Below are positions 1 to 8,296 of a stretch of 26,072 nucleotides of DNA, in pieces (position 1 is the stretch's first letter; every line of letters begins with the position of its first letter). Source of the DNA: UBA11889 sp046582115 (lineage in GTDB: Bacteria; Pseudomonadota; Gammaproteobacteria; Pseudomonadales; Azotimanducaceae); contig JAYGFA010000084.1 of assembly GCA_046582115.1 (NCBI GenBank), positions 1 to 26,072 of the forward strand. Direction: 5' to 3'. Both the position numbers and the translations under genes were made by a program. The notes beneath the pieces were generated by a model. That model saw only the letters and a list, made by a program, of their open reading frames with translations, had not been told where the DNA came from and searched no databases.

Positions 1-603
1 CGTTCACTGAGTCATCTAGCCATGGATTACTTGGGTGCGAGCATGCAGATAAGAGACCCGGCAGCTGCATGGAACCTGTATTACGACCTGTACCATCGCT
101 GCGACAACTTGACGGCCCGCATGTTCGCATTTTCGCGCCTGCTAAAACTTGAGCTTGCGACCGGGGAACAAAAAACGTCAGTCATCAAAGATTTGTATGA
201 CCGATTTAGCACAAGCGCATTGGTGGTGGACAAATGGTTTTCTGTCCAAGCCAGCTGTCCAGTTTCAGGAACCTTGTCGCGGATTATCGAACTCGCAAGC
301 CACCCCGCATTCGACTTACACAACCCGAACAGAGTGCGCGCACTGCTGGGAAGCTTCGCTACCGCGAATCATCGCGAATTTCATCGAGCGGATGGCAAAA
401 GTTACGCTTTCCTCGCAGACGAAATCCTAAAACTCGATTCGCTTAATCCACAAATCGCGTCTCGACTTTGCATCCCGCTCACGCGCTGGCAACGCTTTGA
501 CGGCCTACGACAGGAGCGGATGAAGGATACGCTCGAACGTATCAGAAGGACGTGTCGATCAAAGGATCTTCTTGAGGTAACCCAAAAAGGACTGGTTGAC
601 TAG
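1..603 (+). CDS. pepN: Aminopeptidase N, C-terminal fragment (5' end outside window)
   Basis: This is the last 200 codons of a large M1-family zinc aminopeptidase, a cytosolic enzyme that removes N-terminal residues from peptides. The reading frame is open from base 1, so the gene begins before the window and the catalytic HExxH domain is not visible. What is seen is the helical C-terminal domain, with the PepN-typical stretches VVDKWFSVQA, NPNRVRALLGSF, NPQIASRLCIPLTRW and RFDGLRQERMKDTLERI. These closely match the end of E. coli PepN, and the end position is also normal. It converges on the ddl operon, with a 135-bp gap in which I see no clear terminator hairpin. Confidence 0.93.
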   Translation, partial: RSLSHLAMDYLGASMQIRDPAAAWNLYYDLYHRCDNLTARMFAFSRLLKLELATGEQKTSVIKDLYDRFSTSALVVDKWFSVQASCPVSGTLSRIIELASHPAFDLHNPNRVRALLGSFATANHREFHRADGKSYAFLADEILKLDSLNPQIASRLCIPLTRWQRFDGLRQERMKDTLERIRRTCRSKDLLEVTQKGLVD

Positions 604-738
604 CTGGGCCCCAATATAAACAACCTAAACACAACCGCTTTTCCATAGGAGTTTCACTAGTTCAGGTAAGCAGCGTGGGCTCAAAAAACCAATGCGGTGT
701 TAGGAAACTGCGTCTGGTTAATCCGGCACTTGTCAAAA

Positions 739-1698
739 TCAGACCCGCAGATTATTCGACACAGTGACGCTTCGGCTCATCGCGTTCACAACAAGCTTGT
801 CTACGAGATCAGCGAAAGACAACCCGGCGGCCCGAGCAGCATCCGGATACAGACTGGTTGGAGTCATTCCGGGCATCGTATTGACCTCAAGCAAAACGAC
901 TTCGTTCGTTGCAGAGACCAGAAAATCGGAACGCGAAAGGTCTCTCAAACCCAAACTCTCGTGCGCCTTAGTTGCGAAGTCCGCTATGTCGTTGAGGACG
1001 CGTTCAGGCAGCGTTGCTGGAATTCTGTGGTGACTTCTTCCTCGTTCGTATCGATTGCGAAAGTCGTACCACTCTCCATCTGGTAGTTCGATTTCGGTGA
1101 CTGGAAAGACAACTATATTTTCTCCGCGAAGATCAAGGACTCCCGCCGTAATCTCTTTTCCCTCAAAATAGGGTTCGACCAAAACCGTATCCCCGTACGC
1201 TCGGGCATCCACGATCGGTTGAGACAAATCACCGCCATTGGGTAGTCGAGTCACGCCAAGCGCAGACCCTTGCCGAAGCGGTTTAATCACTACACATTGC
1301 CCGAAACGCTCTGAAATGGTCGTCATGGCCTCGTCCATGTCAACGACGGAGACCAACAAATCGTCAAGCACAGGCAATCCTGCCTTTCGGAACAACGTTT
1401 TCGCCACGAATTTGTCCATCGCCAGCGCCGAACCCTGAACGTTGCTGCCAACGTATGGAAGCCCTAACATTTCCAGATACCCTTGTACGGTACCGTCCTC
1501 GCCCGGGGGGCCATGTAAGACCGGAAAGACTACATCGGGTCCAAATTCCGTGATGTTCTTGGTGATATTTTCATCGAGCTCGAAGAGTTCAACCAGGTGC
1601 CGTTCGCTTAGACCCACGCAAACCTCACCGGCCGAGGAACGGGAAATCGCCGATTCGGCAGAAAGGCCTCCCGCAATAACCGCGACTTTCAAGCTCAT
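739..1698 (-). CDS. ddl: D-alanine--D-alanine ligase
   Basis: ATP-grasp ligase of 319 residues that joins two D-alanines for the peptidoglycan stem peptide in the cytoplasm. All key elements are present: Glu15 in the N-terminal loop, HGPPGEDGTVQG (62-73), the serine loop around Ser145, Tyr217 in the omega loop, Arg256 and Asp258, and LLEVNTMPGMTP (269-280) with the metal ligands Glu271 and Asn273. A tyrosine in the omega loop is the normal D-Ala-D-Ala ligase state, unlike the histidine of Van-type D-Ala-D-Lac ligases. The ATG overlaps the stop of the upstream peptidase gene by 4 bp, so the two are probably translationally coupled. The gene is not in a mur/fts cluster within this window, so a second ddl copy may exist elsewhere. 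Confidence 0.95.
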   Translation of the reverse strand: MSLKVAVIAGGLSAESAISRSSAGEVCVGLSERHLVELFELDENITKNITEFGPDVVFPVLHGPPGEDGTVQGYLEMLGLPYVGSNVQGSALAMDKFVAKTLFRKAGLPVLDDLLVSVVDMDEAMTTISERFGQCVVIKPLRQGSALGVTRLPNGGDLSQPIVDARAYGDTVLVEPYFEGKEITAGVLDLRGENIVVFPVTEIELPDGEWYDFRNRYERGRSHHRIPATLPERVLNDIADFATKAHESLGLRDLSRSDFLVSATNEVVLLEVNTMPGMTPTSLYPDAARAAGLSFADLVDKLVVNAMSRSVTVSNNLRV

Positions 1699-3629
1699 GG
1701 AAAGTTCATCAGCTCCGCACCGTGAAGAGCGTGCGTAAGATCGTCAGCTGGCTCAAATCCGAACACGCGAGCAAAAAAAACGTACTCCGCTTCGATCACT
1801 TTCTCGATATTAGACCCCTTCCGAAATCCATGCCCTTCACCCGCGAATTTCAAATACATAACGGTGATGCCTTTATCGCGTAGTGCGTTGACCATGGACT
1901 CAGCTTGATTGGGGGGTACGACTCGATCGTCCGCACCCTGAAAAAAAGCGACCGGGCAAGTAAATCGCTCAACCTCAAGAAGAGGCGATCGTTCGTCCAA
2001 AGCGTCCCCAATAAGTCTGTCGAGATATCGAGACTCGAATTTATGCGTATCGCGCGCAAGAGCTTTAAGGTCGCCAATACCGTAATGGCTCGCACCAACC
2101 TTAAAGACTTGGGATGTTACTAGGGCACGAAGTGTCGTGTAGCCGCCCGCGCTACCGCCGCGAATAGCTACCCGCGATGGATCAATGCGACCCGCGGAAA
2201 TCAAATGCGTTACTGCGGAGACGCAATCATCGACATCGACTATGCCCCAACGTCCGTCCAGCCTATGCCGATAAGCTCTTCCGTATCCCGTCGACCCACC
2301 GTAGTCAACGTCAACTACCGCCCAACCGCGGCTGGTGTAGTACTGAATACGTAAATTCAGATCTCGGCTGGCATGGCTGGTAGGACCGCCATGGCTTATC
2401 ACCAACAGTGGCGGTTTTGGGGTTGCAGGACCGACGGCTGACGGATGCCGAGGAGGATAAAAATTAGCGAACGCCTTAAGGCCATCGGCATTGTCATAGA
2501 CAATTTGTTCGGGGAATGAAAAGTAACCTCCGTCAACATCGAGGACCCCCTGCGTGGCAATCTTGGTGATTGCGGCGGTGGACAAATCCATTCGAACCAC
2601 CGTATTTAGATCGTCCGGTTTACCAGCCACAAAAGCGATACCCGTCGCCGTCCGATTCAAACTAGCGTAAGAACTAAATGTATCTTCCAGAGGTGTGATC
2701 ACCCCGTTATCTACGTCAACGAACACGAGCGTAGCCAGACCATTATGGATTCTGTTCGCAACCAAAATTCGGTCTGAAATGGGGGCATAGGTGCGCATAC
2801 CGAAGGCCCACTGCGCGGACCCGTACTCCACGGCTTCTTCTGTGACGCAGTAAATACCGGAAGCGTCATAGCTATAAAAGTTCCAGTAACCATTTGCATC
2901 CGAGACAAAAACCAAGCGTTCGGGACTTAACCATTCCGGTTGAAATATCGATTCGGCGAAACCACCGGCAACCAAAGTTTCCGTCACGAGGTTCCCGGTC
3001 GCATCAAAATTTCCAACGAATAGCTGGTTGCCATCCCAGGGCATATTCGGATGATCCCATACTAGGAAGGCCAGCCGATCCGCATCCGCGGAAAGACGAG
3101 GAGACGAGTAAAAATCATGACCGGAGTGAAGCACTGCGATATCGCCAGTCTGGCAATCAATCGCCACTAATTCATTCAGGGGCTCAGACCCATCACCATG
3201 TGTTTCACGAACACCAATGAGGCCATCACGTTGACTATCCCACGTAATGTCCGCGTAACGGACGCTTTCGTCACCCGCTGTCAGGGGACTGATCCCCGTT
3301 AAACCATCCGATAAAGAGCACCGATAGATGTTTTGATCGGTCGCGTTAACAAAGAAAATACTGTCGTCAGTGGTGCAATACGCGCCGCCCCCATATTCGT
3401 GTACGCGAGAACGCACACTATATGGCTCGGGTGTTAGGTCTCGCCGAGTGCCGGACGTCTCGAGTACAAGGACACTACGCCCATCCTCAAATGGGCGTTG
3501 CTCAATCCATAGGAGTCCGTATTTGGAGTCGCGTAATTCTGAAAAATTAACCAATCCCGATGCGATTAACGAGGCGGTAATTGGAGATTTCCAGGTACCG
3601 TAGCTTTGCTCCATTTCAGAAACGTTCAT
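1695..3629 (-). CDS. S9 family serine peptidase (acylaminoacyl-peptidase/prolyl oligopeptidase type)
   Basis: A 644-residue protein with an N-terminal beta-propeller region (about 1-390) and a C-terminal alpha/beta hydrolase domain. The catalytic triad is readable: Ser493 in GGSAGG, Asp568 in GADDRVVPP, and His600 in GEGHGF. Such enzymes cut short peptides or remove blocked N-terminal residues. No signal peptide is seen, so it probably acts in the cytoplasm. The start at 3629 could shift five codons to the internal methionine that begins MEQSYGTWKSP, where family resemblance starts. It lies between the GNAT gene (9-bp gap upstream) and ddl (4-bp overlap downstream), which argues for a single transcript. 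The true substrate is unknown. Confidence 0.9.
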   Translation of the reverse strand: MNVSEMEQSYGTWKSPITASLIASGLVNFSELRDSKYGLLWIEQRPFEDGRSVLVLETSGTRRDLTPEPYSVRSRVHEYGGGAYCTTDDSIFFVNATDQNIYRCSLSDGLTGISPLTAGDESVRYADITWDSQRDGLIGVRETHGDGSEPLNELVAIDCQTGDIAVLHSGHDFYSSPRLSADADRLAFLVWDHPNMPWDGNQLFVGNFDATGNLVTETLVAGGFAESIFQPEWLSPERLVFVSDANGYWNFYSYDASGIYCVTEEAVEYGSAQWAFGMRTYAPISDRILVANRIHNGLATLVFVDVDNGVITPLEDTFSSYASLNRTATGIAFVAGKPDDLNTVVRMDLSTAAITKIATQGVLDVDGGYFSFPEQIVYDNADGLKAFANFYPPRHPSAVGPATPKPPLLVISHGGPTSHASRDLNLRIQYYTSRGWAVVDVDYGGSTGYGRAYRHRLDGRWGIVDVDDCVSAVTHLISAGRIDPSRVAIRGGSAGGYTTLRALVTSQVFKVGASHYGIGDLKALARDTHKFESRYLDRLIGDALDERSPLLEVERFTCPVAFFQGADDRVVPPNQAESMVNALRDKGITVMYLKFAGEGHGFRKGSNIEKVIEAEYVFFARVFGFEPADDLTHALHGAELMNFP

Positions 3630-3638
3630 TAAAACGTC

Positions 3639-4163
3639 TCATCGCGTTAGTGAATTCCGGGTATGGATCCGAACCCAACGTTCGTGGTCACGCCACCGAC
3701 CATTGATGTAGAGAAAATCTTCCGATTCGCCTTCAAGCGTAAATCCGCAGCGCTTAACGAGATTCCTTGAAGCGTGGTTACATGGTTGGATGTTCGCCTC
3801 GATTCGATGCAACCCAAGGTCGTCAAATGCGAACCGAACTACCAAATCGAGCGCCTCTGTCATGTATCCGAGGCCTTGACGTTTCGCCGAGCCGTAATAA
3901 CCAAGCGACGCACTTAGAAACGAACCACGAACGATGGTATTGATATTGATTACCCCCACGATCTTCTCCGATCCTACAAGACATACCACCAAGCCTTCAT
4001 TATCGTCTCGATGACAGCGCCGCAGGTATGCTTTGAACATGTGAGCGGTAAGCGGGGGAGAAATCCATGGCTGATGCAGCTCCGCGCTCGCATTCGCGAG
4101 TGCTACGACTTCGCGCCCGTCAGACGATCGGATGGTTCGTATATAGACGCGTTTGCTATCCAT
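3639..4163 (-). CDS. GNAT-family N-acetyltransferase, RimJ-like
   Basis: Predicted 174-residue acetyltransferase of the RimJ/RimL branch of the GNAT fold. The sequence shows the acetyl-CoA binding segment RQGLGYMTEALDL, the strand LHRIEANIQPCNHASRNLVKRCGF, which is hallmark of RimJ-like enzymes, and a C-terminal INGRWRDHERW. RimJ acetylates the N-terminus of a ribosomal protein; other members act on different proteins or small molecules, so the substrate is not assigned. I chose the ATG at 4163 because family resemblance starts at once (MDSKRVYIR). An in-frame upstream start at 4220 would add 19 residues that look unrelated. It heads the GNAT > peptidase > ddl operon. Confidence 0.85.
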   Translation of the reverse strand: MDSKRVYIRTIRSSDGREVVALANASAELHQPWISPPLTAHMFKAYLRRCHRDDNEGLVVCLVGSEKIVGVININTIVRGSFLSASLGYYGSAKRQGLGYMTEALDLVVRFAFDDLGLHRIEANIQPCNHASRNLVKRCGFTLEGESEDFLYINGRWRDHERWVRIHTRNSLTR

Positions 4164-4204
4164 GCTCAACTCTCGAACTGTCCATACCAACTCTGCCAGC
4201 ACTA

Positions 4205-4234
4205 TTGATAGAACGATCACGATGTCAGTATCAA
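4205..4234 (-). promoter_or_regulatory. Candidate sigma70 promoter for the GNAT-peptidase-ddl operon
   Basis: On the minus strand, TTGATA (4229-4234) and TATCAA (4205-4210) are separated by 18 bp. They match the -35 consensus at five of six and the -10 consensus at four of six positions. Transcription would begin about 35 nt before the chosen ATG at 4163, which also supports that start because the longer alternative at 4220 would lie upstream of it. The evidence is by eye only. Confidence 0.35.
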
Positions 4235-4342
4235 TCGAGTACGATGGCCGGAGCTGCTTTCTTCCTTGATCCGCCGTACCCTTTTTATGTGCCCGCGTGC
4301 AAGCTACGCGTTCCCTAGCACGTTACACCCAAAAATGATTGT

Positions 4343-5155
4343 TTAGGCAGGACGCGGGGCATCGTTGGTTCGGGGAGGAAGTTCAATGCCGAAGACTCGG
4401 CACGCATTCTCTACCGAAGCATCGCGAATTACGCTTTCGGCACACCGTCTACAACGTGCTAACTCAGTAATAACGGCGTTTAGATACGCGGGCTCATTAC
4501 GACGCGTGCTCAATTCTTTCGACATAGTTCGCGGAATGAGATATGGCGCATCAGTTTCAACGAGCAACCGATTTAATGGGATGCGATCAACTATTCGACG
4601 GAGTTCCTCGCCACGTCGTTCATCGCAGATCCATCCTGTAACACCGATATAAAAGTCCTCATGTATAAACCCGTCAAGCTCATCCGAATTCCCGGTAAAA
4701 CAATGCATTACGCATTTGGCTGGCGCGTACCGCCGAAGTAACGCCAACACTTCGCCGTCCGTGTCTCGATCATGGATAAAGACCGGTAATTCAACACGTG
4801 CAGCAAGCTCAAGCTGTGCCTCGAAAACTCGCCGCTGCGCATCGCGCGTCGAATAGTCTCGATAAAAATCAAGCCCCATTTCGCCCACAGCGACCACATG
4901 AGGGGACGACGTCAAGCCTTCGAGTGTATTCAACCAACCCGGCTTAACAACATCTGCATCATGGGGATGCACGCCCACAGTTGCCGATAAATAAGGCTCA
5001 TATTTTACCGCTAAAGCAATTGCGTTGTGACTTTCACGGATGTTGGTACCAGTCACCACAACGTGCCGTACGTCCTCGCGCTTTGCCCGGTTCAACACAT
5101 CCTCCAGGTCGTCGGTAAATACCGAATTCGTTAGGTTGGCACCAATATCAATCAT
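4343..5155 (-). CDS. tatD: TatD metal-dependent 3'-5' exonuclease
   Basis: A 270-residue TIM-barrel nuclease of the amidohydrolase superfamily, cytoplasmic, known in E. coli as a 3'-5' exonuclease on single-stranded DNA and RNA. It belongs to the true TatD branch: it begins MIDIGANLTN, like E. coli TatD, rather than with the HxH of YcfH/YjjV relatives. It carries VTGTNIRES, VGVHPHD, VGEMGLDFYR, FIHDRD, MHCFTG, TGWICDERRG and the metal-binding ETDAPYLIPR. I place the start at 5155 rather than the in-frame ATG at 5209 because homology begins at MIDIGAN. With this start the gene overlaps the end of slt by 8 bp, consistent with translational coupling in a usp-slt-tatD operon. Confidence 0.93.
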   Translation of the reverse strand: MIDIGANLTNSVFTDDLEDVLNRAKREDVRHVVVTGTNIRESHNAIALAVKYEPYLSATVGVHPHDADVVKPGWLNTLEGLTSSPHVVAVGEMGLDFYRDYSTRDAQRRVFEAQLELAARVELPVFIHDRDTDGEVLALLRRYAPAKCVMHCFTGNSDELDGFIHEDFYIGVTGWICDERRGEELRRIVDRIPLNRLLVETDAPYLIPRTMSKELSTRRNEPAYLNAVITELARCRRCAESVIRDASVENACRVFGIELPPRTNDAPRPA

Positions 5156-7046
5156 CGAGAAGAGGCACTCGTCGCTCGTGCGCCCCGAGTACGGGCCGGG
5201 GATGTCCAAGCCGGCTCGAATAGACGTAGCTGCCTGCTAACACGTTCTTGACGTAACTTCGCGTCTCTCGCAAAGGGATTTGTTCAATCCAAGTAATCGT
5301 CTCTATTCCGGAAAATTGCCGTAGCCACGTGTCCACACGCGTCGGACCCGCATTGTATGCAGCAGCGGCAACCGCGCGGTTCGCGTCGTATCTAGACATC
5401 AGCTCAGCAAGATAATGCGCACCCAAACGAATGTTGACTAAGGGATCCATTAGAGTGGTTAGGTCGGGTCGTTTTTCTCTAATTTTGTCCGCCGTTGAAC
5501 GCGCTGTTTTTGGCATTAATTGCATTACTCCTCTTGCACCTTTGGCCGATACCGCCGACGGATCAAAAATACTTTCTTGCCGTGAAATGGCAAAGAGAAG
5601 CGATAGCGGAATCGAAGTTTCGAAGGCCTGTCGACGAAAGGTGTCTACGAATGGCATTGGGAACCGGACGTCCAACAAATCATTCAGTTCGGCGCGGTTC
5701 GCCGCAATGACCGCTTGATCAAACCAGCCCATTTCGACTAGGTAAAAAACCAGCGCTGAGCGAAGCTTTTGTTCCAGTCCTTCAAAAAAATACAGGTATT
5801 CTCTTCGTGCATTGGGCAAATCACCAACCGCGTAGAGTTCGGCCATTCGACGAACCCCCGGTACGGCCTTAACCCTTTGATGGGCCGCAGAATCAAACAA
5901 ATATTGCTGTTGATTTAATGCTGGCTCCAATTTCATCGCGAGTGCGGCTAAGAAACCGTAATAGGTACGTTCGCGCGCTAGTTCTTTTAGAACATTCGAT
6001 CCCTCGGCATCACCCAATTCAACCAGACCGTGGCCGTACCAATACGCCCACTTGGGTGTTTCGCGGTAGGACGGAGGCATCGCACGAATCCATTTCACAA
6101 GATCACGGGCGTTCTTTGTACGCATGGTTTGATCTGCTAGGGCCTCAAGTACTTCAGCGGAGTAGCGCGGCAACTCAGGCGTAACGTCATTTCCCAGCTT
6201 TGACAGCTCAATAATGAAACTTTCTTCAACGTATTGGCGCTGATAATCAGCGAATTTAAATTTCGTTTGGTAACGACGCCACAACGACATGGCTTGGCCA
6301 GGATCCCTTCGCGCGTACCGCAACAAGCCATGGACTATGGTTTGGCGGCCATAAGGATCATCTCGAAATTTGTCTATATTTCGGATGGCGGAAGGTCGAA
6401 CGTGCACGTCGTAATAGCCTCGAGCCGCGCCTGATACATGATCGGAAAAGAAGCGAAGTAAATACTTCGCGAGAGTGACCGAATTAGCCTCGAGTGCCAG
6501 TTGCAGTCTTTCCCACGCGATTTCATCCGTTACTCCGCCGTTGTCAATCCACTTTTTGAACAATGGATCACAAGGTTTCGGTTGCGACGTTCCCACCTTC
6601 CATAACGCTGGAACTTGCAATAGAGCTTCGTTGCGCTGACCACTGCGATAAAGTGCCCTAAGGTAGTAACACTCGGCTTCCGCATCGTCAGAGGGTGCGT
6701 AGTGCTCAAGGTAGCGAGTCCATCGTCCGCGATTCGCCTGAGTACTTAGCCAAAGACGAAAAAAACGCTGTTCTATCGGTGTCCCTTCCCATTGCTTGCG
6801 CAGCTCGGCTGCCGTCGAAGTACCTATCGAAGAAATGCGCCTCCTAACGTCGAAAAAATCGAGGTAAGGTGCGAGGACGTAGTCCTGCAACTCATCTCTA
6901 AGTCGTCTAAATTCTCGAAGACGCCCCGTTTCTATCGCGAAGACTGCGCGCTTGTACGCCCGTCGATCTTCATAACTATCGCCAAGGACTGAAGGAGAAC
7001 TAATAAAAACTAAAAATACCAACCAAGGCCAGGTTTGCCGTACCAC
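5148..7046 (-). CDS. slt: Soluble lytic murein transglycosylase (Slt70-type)
   Basis: A 632-residue periplasmic enzyme that cleaves the MurNAc-GlcNAc bond of peptidoglycan to give 1,6-anhydromuropeptides. The first 22 residues form a signal peptide (hydrophobic WLVFLVFISSPSVLG). Next comes a long helical superhelix region (U and L domains), then the SLT catalytic domain from about residue 475. The catalytic glutamate is Glu491 in SRQESIFDPSAVS. GVMQLMPKTA, LGAHYLAEL and AYNAGPTRV follow in the normal order. Length is close to E. coli Slt70. The start is GTG with no clear Shine-Dalgarno, 8 bp after the stop of the usp gene, so translation may depend on coupling. Confidence 0.94.
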   Translation of the reverse strand: MVRQTWPWLVFLVFISSPSVLGDSYEDRRAYKRAVFAIETGRLREFRRLRDELQDYVLAPYLDFFDVRRRISSIGTSTAAELRKQWEGTPIEQRFFRLWLSTQANRGRWTRYLEHYAPSDDAEAECYYLRALYRSGQRNEALLQVPALWKVGTSQPKPCDPLFKKWIDNGGVTDEIAWERLQLALEANSVTLAKYLLRFFSDHVSGAARGYYDVHVRPSAIRNIDKFRDDPYGRQTIVHGLLRYARRDPGQAMSLWRRYQTKFKFADYQRQYVEESFIIELSKLGNDVTPELPRYSAEVLEALADQTMRTKNARDLVKWIRAMPPSYRETPKWAYWYGHGLVELGDAEGSNVLKELARERTYYGFLAALAMKLEPALNQQQYLFDSAAHQRVKAVPGVRRMAELYAVGDLPNARREYLYFFEGLEQKLRSALVFYLVEMGWFDQAVIAANRAELNDLLDVRFPMPFVDTFRRQAFETSIPLSLLFAISRQESIFDPSAVSAKGARGVMQLMPKTARSTADKIREKRPDLTTLMDPLVNIRLGAHYLAELMSRYDANRAVAAAAYNAGPTRVDTWLRQFSGIETITWIEQIPLRETRSYVKNVLAGSYVYSSRLGHPRPVLGAHERRVPLLDD

Positions 7047-7054
7047 TAGAGCGA

Positions 7055-7504
7055 TCAGTTGTTAGGAGCGTCGTTACCGACGCGAACCGCAAGTACATCG
7101 CATGTTGCACCGTGTAATACACCGTTCGCCGTGGAGCCTAGCAGCAGCGCAATGCCATGACGGCCGTGACTGCCAACAACGATGATGTCTACTGCTTCCT
7201 CGTTAGCTATACGATGAATCTCACTCTCGGGTCGACCGAAAACTAAATGTCGTCGTTGTTCGGGAATACCGATTTCTGACGAGAGCTCTGCGAGATGAGA
7301 TTTTGCTTGTTCGTGAATCTGGTCCTGCACGGACGATAGATCCATTGGAATATCGCCACCGTACGCAAGACTCAGGGGTTCGATAACGTGAATAACGTGC
7401 AACTCTGCGTCCGATTGATCGGCAATTGCACGTGCTCGCTCGGCTACACGCTTGCAATCTTCAGTAAGGTCAACGGCGAGAAGGATTCGGGAATAATTGC
7501 CCAT
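7055..7504 (-). CDS. Universal stress protein, UspA family
   Basis: A 149-residue single-domain Usp fold protein, cytoplasmic. Visible elements are the N-terminal strand YSRILLAVDLT, the central HVIHVIEPL, and the C-terminal nucleotide-site region VVGSHGRHGIALLLGSTANGVLHGATCDVLAVR. The site reads G-x2-G-x8-G-S, one residue shorter than the classic ATP-binding pattern G-x2-G-x9-G-S/T, so ATP binding is not assured. I chose the ATG at 7504, where the family begins, over an upstream in-frame ATG at 7546; a GGAA sequence lies just before it. It is the first gene of the usp-slt-tatD operon. Confidence 0.9.
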   Translation of the reverse strand: MGNYSRILLAVDLTEDCKRVAERARAIADQSDAELHVIHVIEPLSLAYGGDIPMDLSSVQDQIHEQAKSHLAELSSEIGIPEQRRHLVFGRPESEIHRIANEEAVDIIVVGSHGRHGIALLLGSTANGVLHGATCDVLAVRVGNDAPNN

Positions 7505-7530
7505 GTTGCTTCCGCAGTCGTAATGTCGCG

Positions 7531-7559
7531 ACCATACTCCACACATTTACATGTCTCAA
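7531..7559 (-). promoter_or_regulatory. Candidate promoter for the usp-slt-tatD operon
   Basis: Minus-strand TTGAGA (7554-7559, five of six to consensus) is followed after 17 bp by TATGGT (7531-7536, four of six). The expected start of transcription is about 20 nt before the usp ATG at 7504. It also supports choosing that ATG, since the alternative at 7546 would lie inside the promoter. Seen by eye only. Confidence 0.4.
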
Positions 7560-7604
7560 TATCCACCTGAGTCGCTGTTTTAAACTGAAATAGGTAGATT
7601 TTAA

Positions 7605-8177
7605 GTGGAATGGATCGTCACTATTGCGGTACTACTCGTCGCCGTCGGACCGGTGCTTTACGTAATACCGTCCAAACGGGACAAGCAACTAGCCGCTCTT
7701 AGATCGCATGCTCGGGCGTCTGGGTTGACAGTGGACATCAGCCACATACCCAATCTCGATGCGCACGGGAGTGACAGAGTCTCCGCCGGTGGGGTACGAC
7801 GTAACGCCAAAATCAAGTGTACGACGTACACGCTGGTTCTCCCTAAACCGTTACCAGAAGCACCCGGTTGGCATCTTGCCCGCTCCAACAAGGACAATGT
7901 TTTGATTCCTGGTTGGGGACGCATTGGCGAAATCCGCCGCGTATCGATTTCGAACCGCAGTTATTGGAAAGCTGTTGGAACGATTATTGAAGCACTTCCC
8001 GGCGCATGCGTTGCTGTGCGAACGACACCAGACAGTGTGAGTTGGCAGGGGCTCGAGCATCTTAACGGACGGCCCATGGATGAGGTGGTAATGGAAGTCA
8101 GGGACGGACTCGAAAAACTATCGGAATTGCATGGTCAACTCGATAAAGAACGCCAACTTCCGCGCGCGGATACATAA
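7605..8177 (+). CDS. Conserved-looking single-pass membrane protein of unknown function
   Basis: A 190-residue protein I cannot assign to a named family. It starts with a GTG preceded by AGGTAG at a good distance. Residues 2-21 form one hydrophobic segment followed by basic residues (PSKRDKQ), which suggests an N-terminal membrane anchor with the rest in the cytoplasm. The soluble part contains CTTYTLVLPKPLP, an aromatic/basic middle (GWHLARSNKDN) and an acidic helical C-terminus (MEVRDGLEKLSELHGQL). It lies 119 bp upstream of topA, and I recall small unknown membrane genes near topA in Pseudomonas. It is divergent from the usp operon. Confidence 0.7.
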   Translation: MEWIVTIAVLLVAVGPVLYVIPSKRDKQLAALRSHARASGLTVDISHIPNLDAHGSDRVSAGGVRRNAKIKCTTYTLVLPKPLPEAPGWHLARSNKDNVLIPGWGRIGEIRRVSISNRSYWKAVGTIIEALPGACVAVRTTPDSVSWQGLEHLNGRPMDEVVMEVRDGLEKLSELHGQLDKERQLPRADT

Positions 8178-8195
8178 AATTCAGCGTGATGTAGG

Positions 8196-8227
8196 TTGAC
8201 ATGAAAGGAGACGGGCACGTATATAGT
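8196..8227 (+). promoter_or_regulatory. topA promoter candidate
   Basis: A perfect TTGACA (8196-8201) is followed after 18 bp by TATATA (8220-8225); the overlapping TATAGT (8222-8227) matches the -10 better, but at 20-bp spacing. The spacer is G-rich, and GTGCGCGC follows directly after the -10. GC-rich discriminators are typical of supercoiling-sensitive promoters, which would suit topA, but that is inference. The leader to the topA ATG is about 63 nt. Confidence 0.55.
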
Positions 8228-8287
8228 GCGCGCTTTCAGGATCGTTGAATAAAAAAATGTCCCCAACGCACTGCGACGCGACGGAGT

Positions 8288-8292
8288 AGGAG
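8288..8292 (+). promoter_or_regulatory. topA ribosome binding site
   Basis: AGGAG four bases before the ATG at 8297 is a strong Shine-Dalgarno and fixes the start codon; homology to other TopA proteins also begins here. Confidence 0.75.
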
Positions 8293-8296
8293 CAAC

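Noticed and set aside
604..738. Possible gene or terminator between pepN and ddl
   Set aside because: No open frame with coding character and no convincing hairpin with a T run on either strand.
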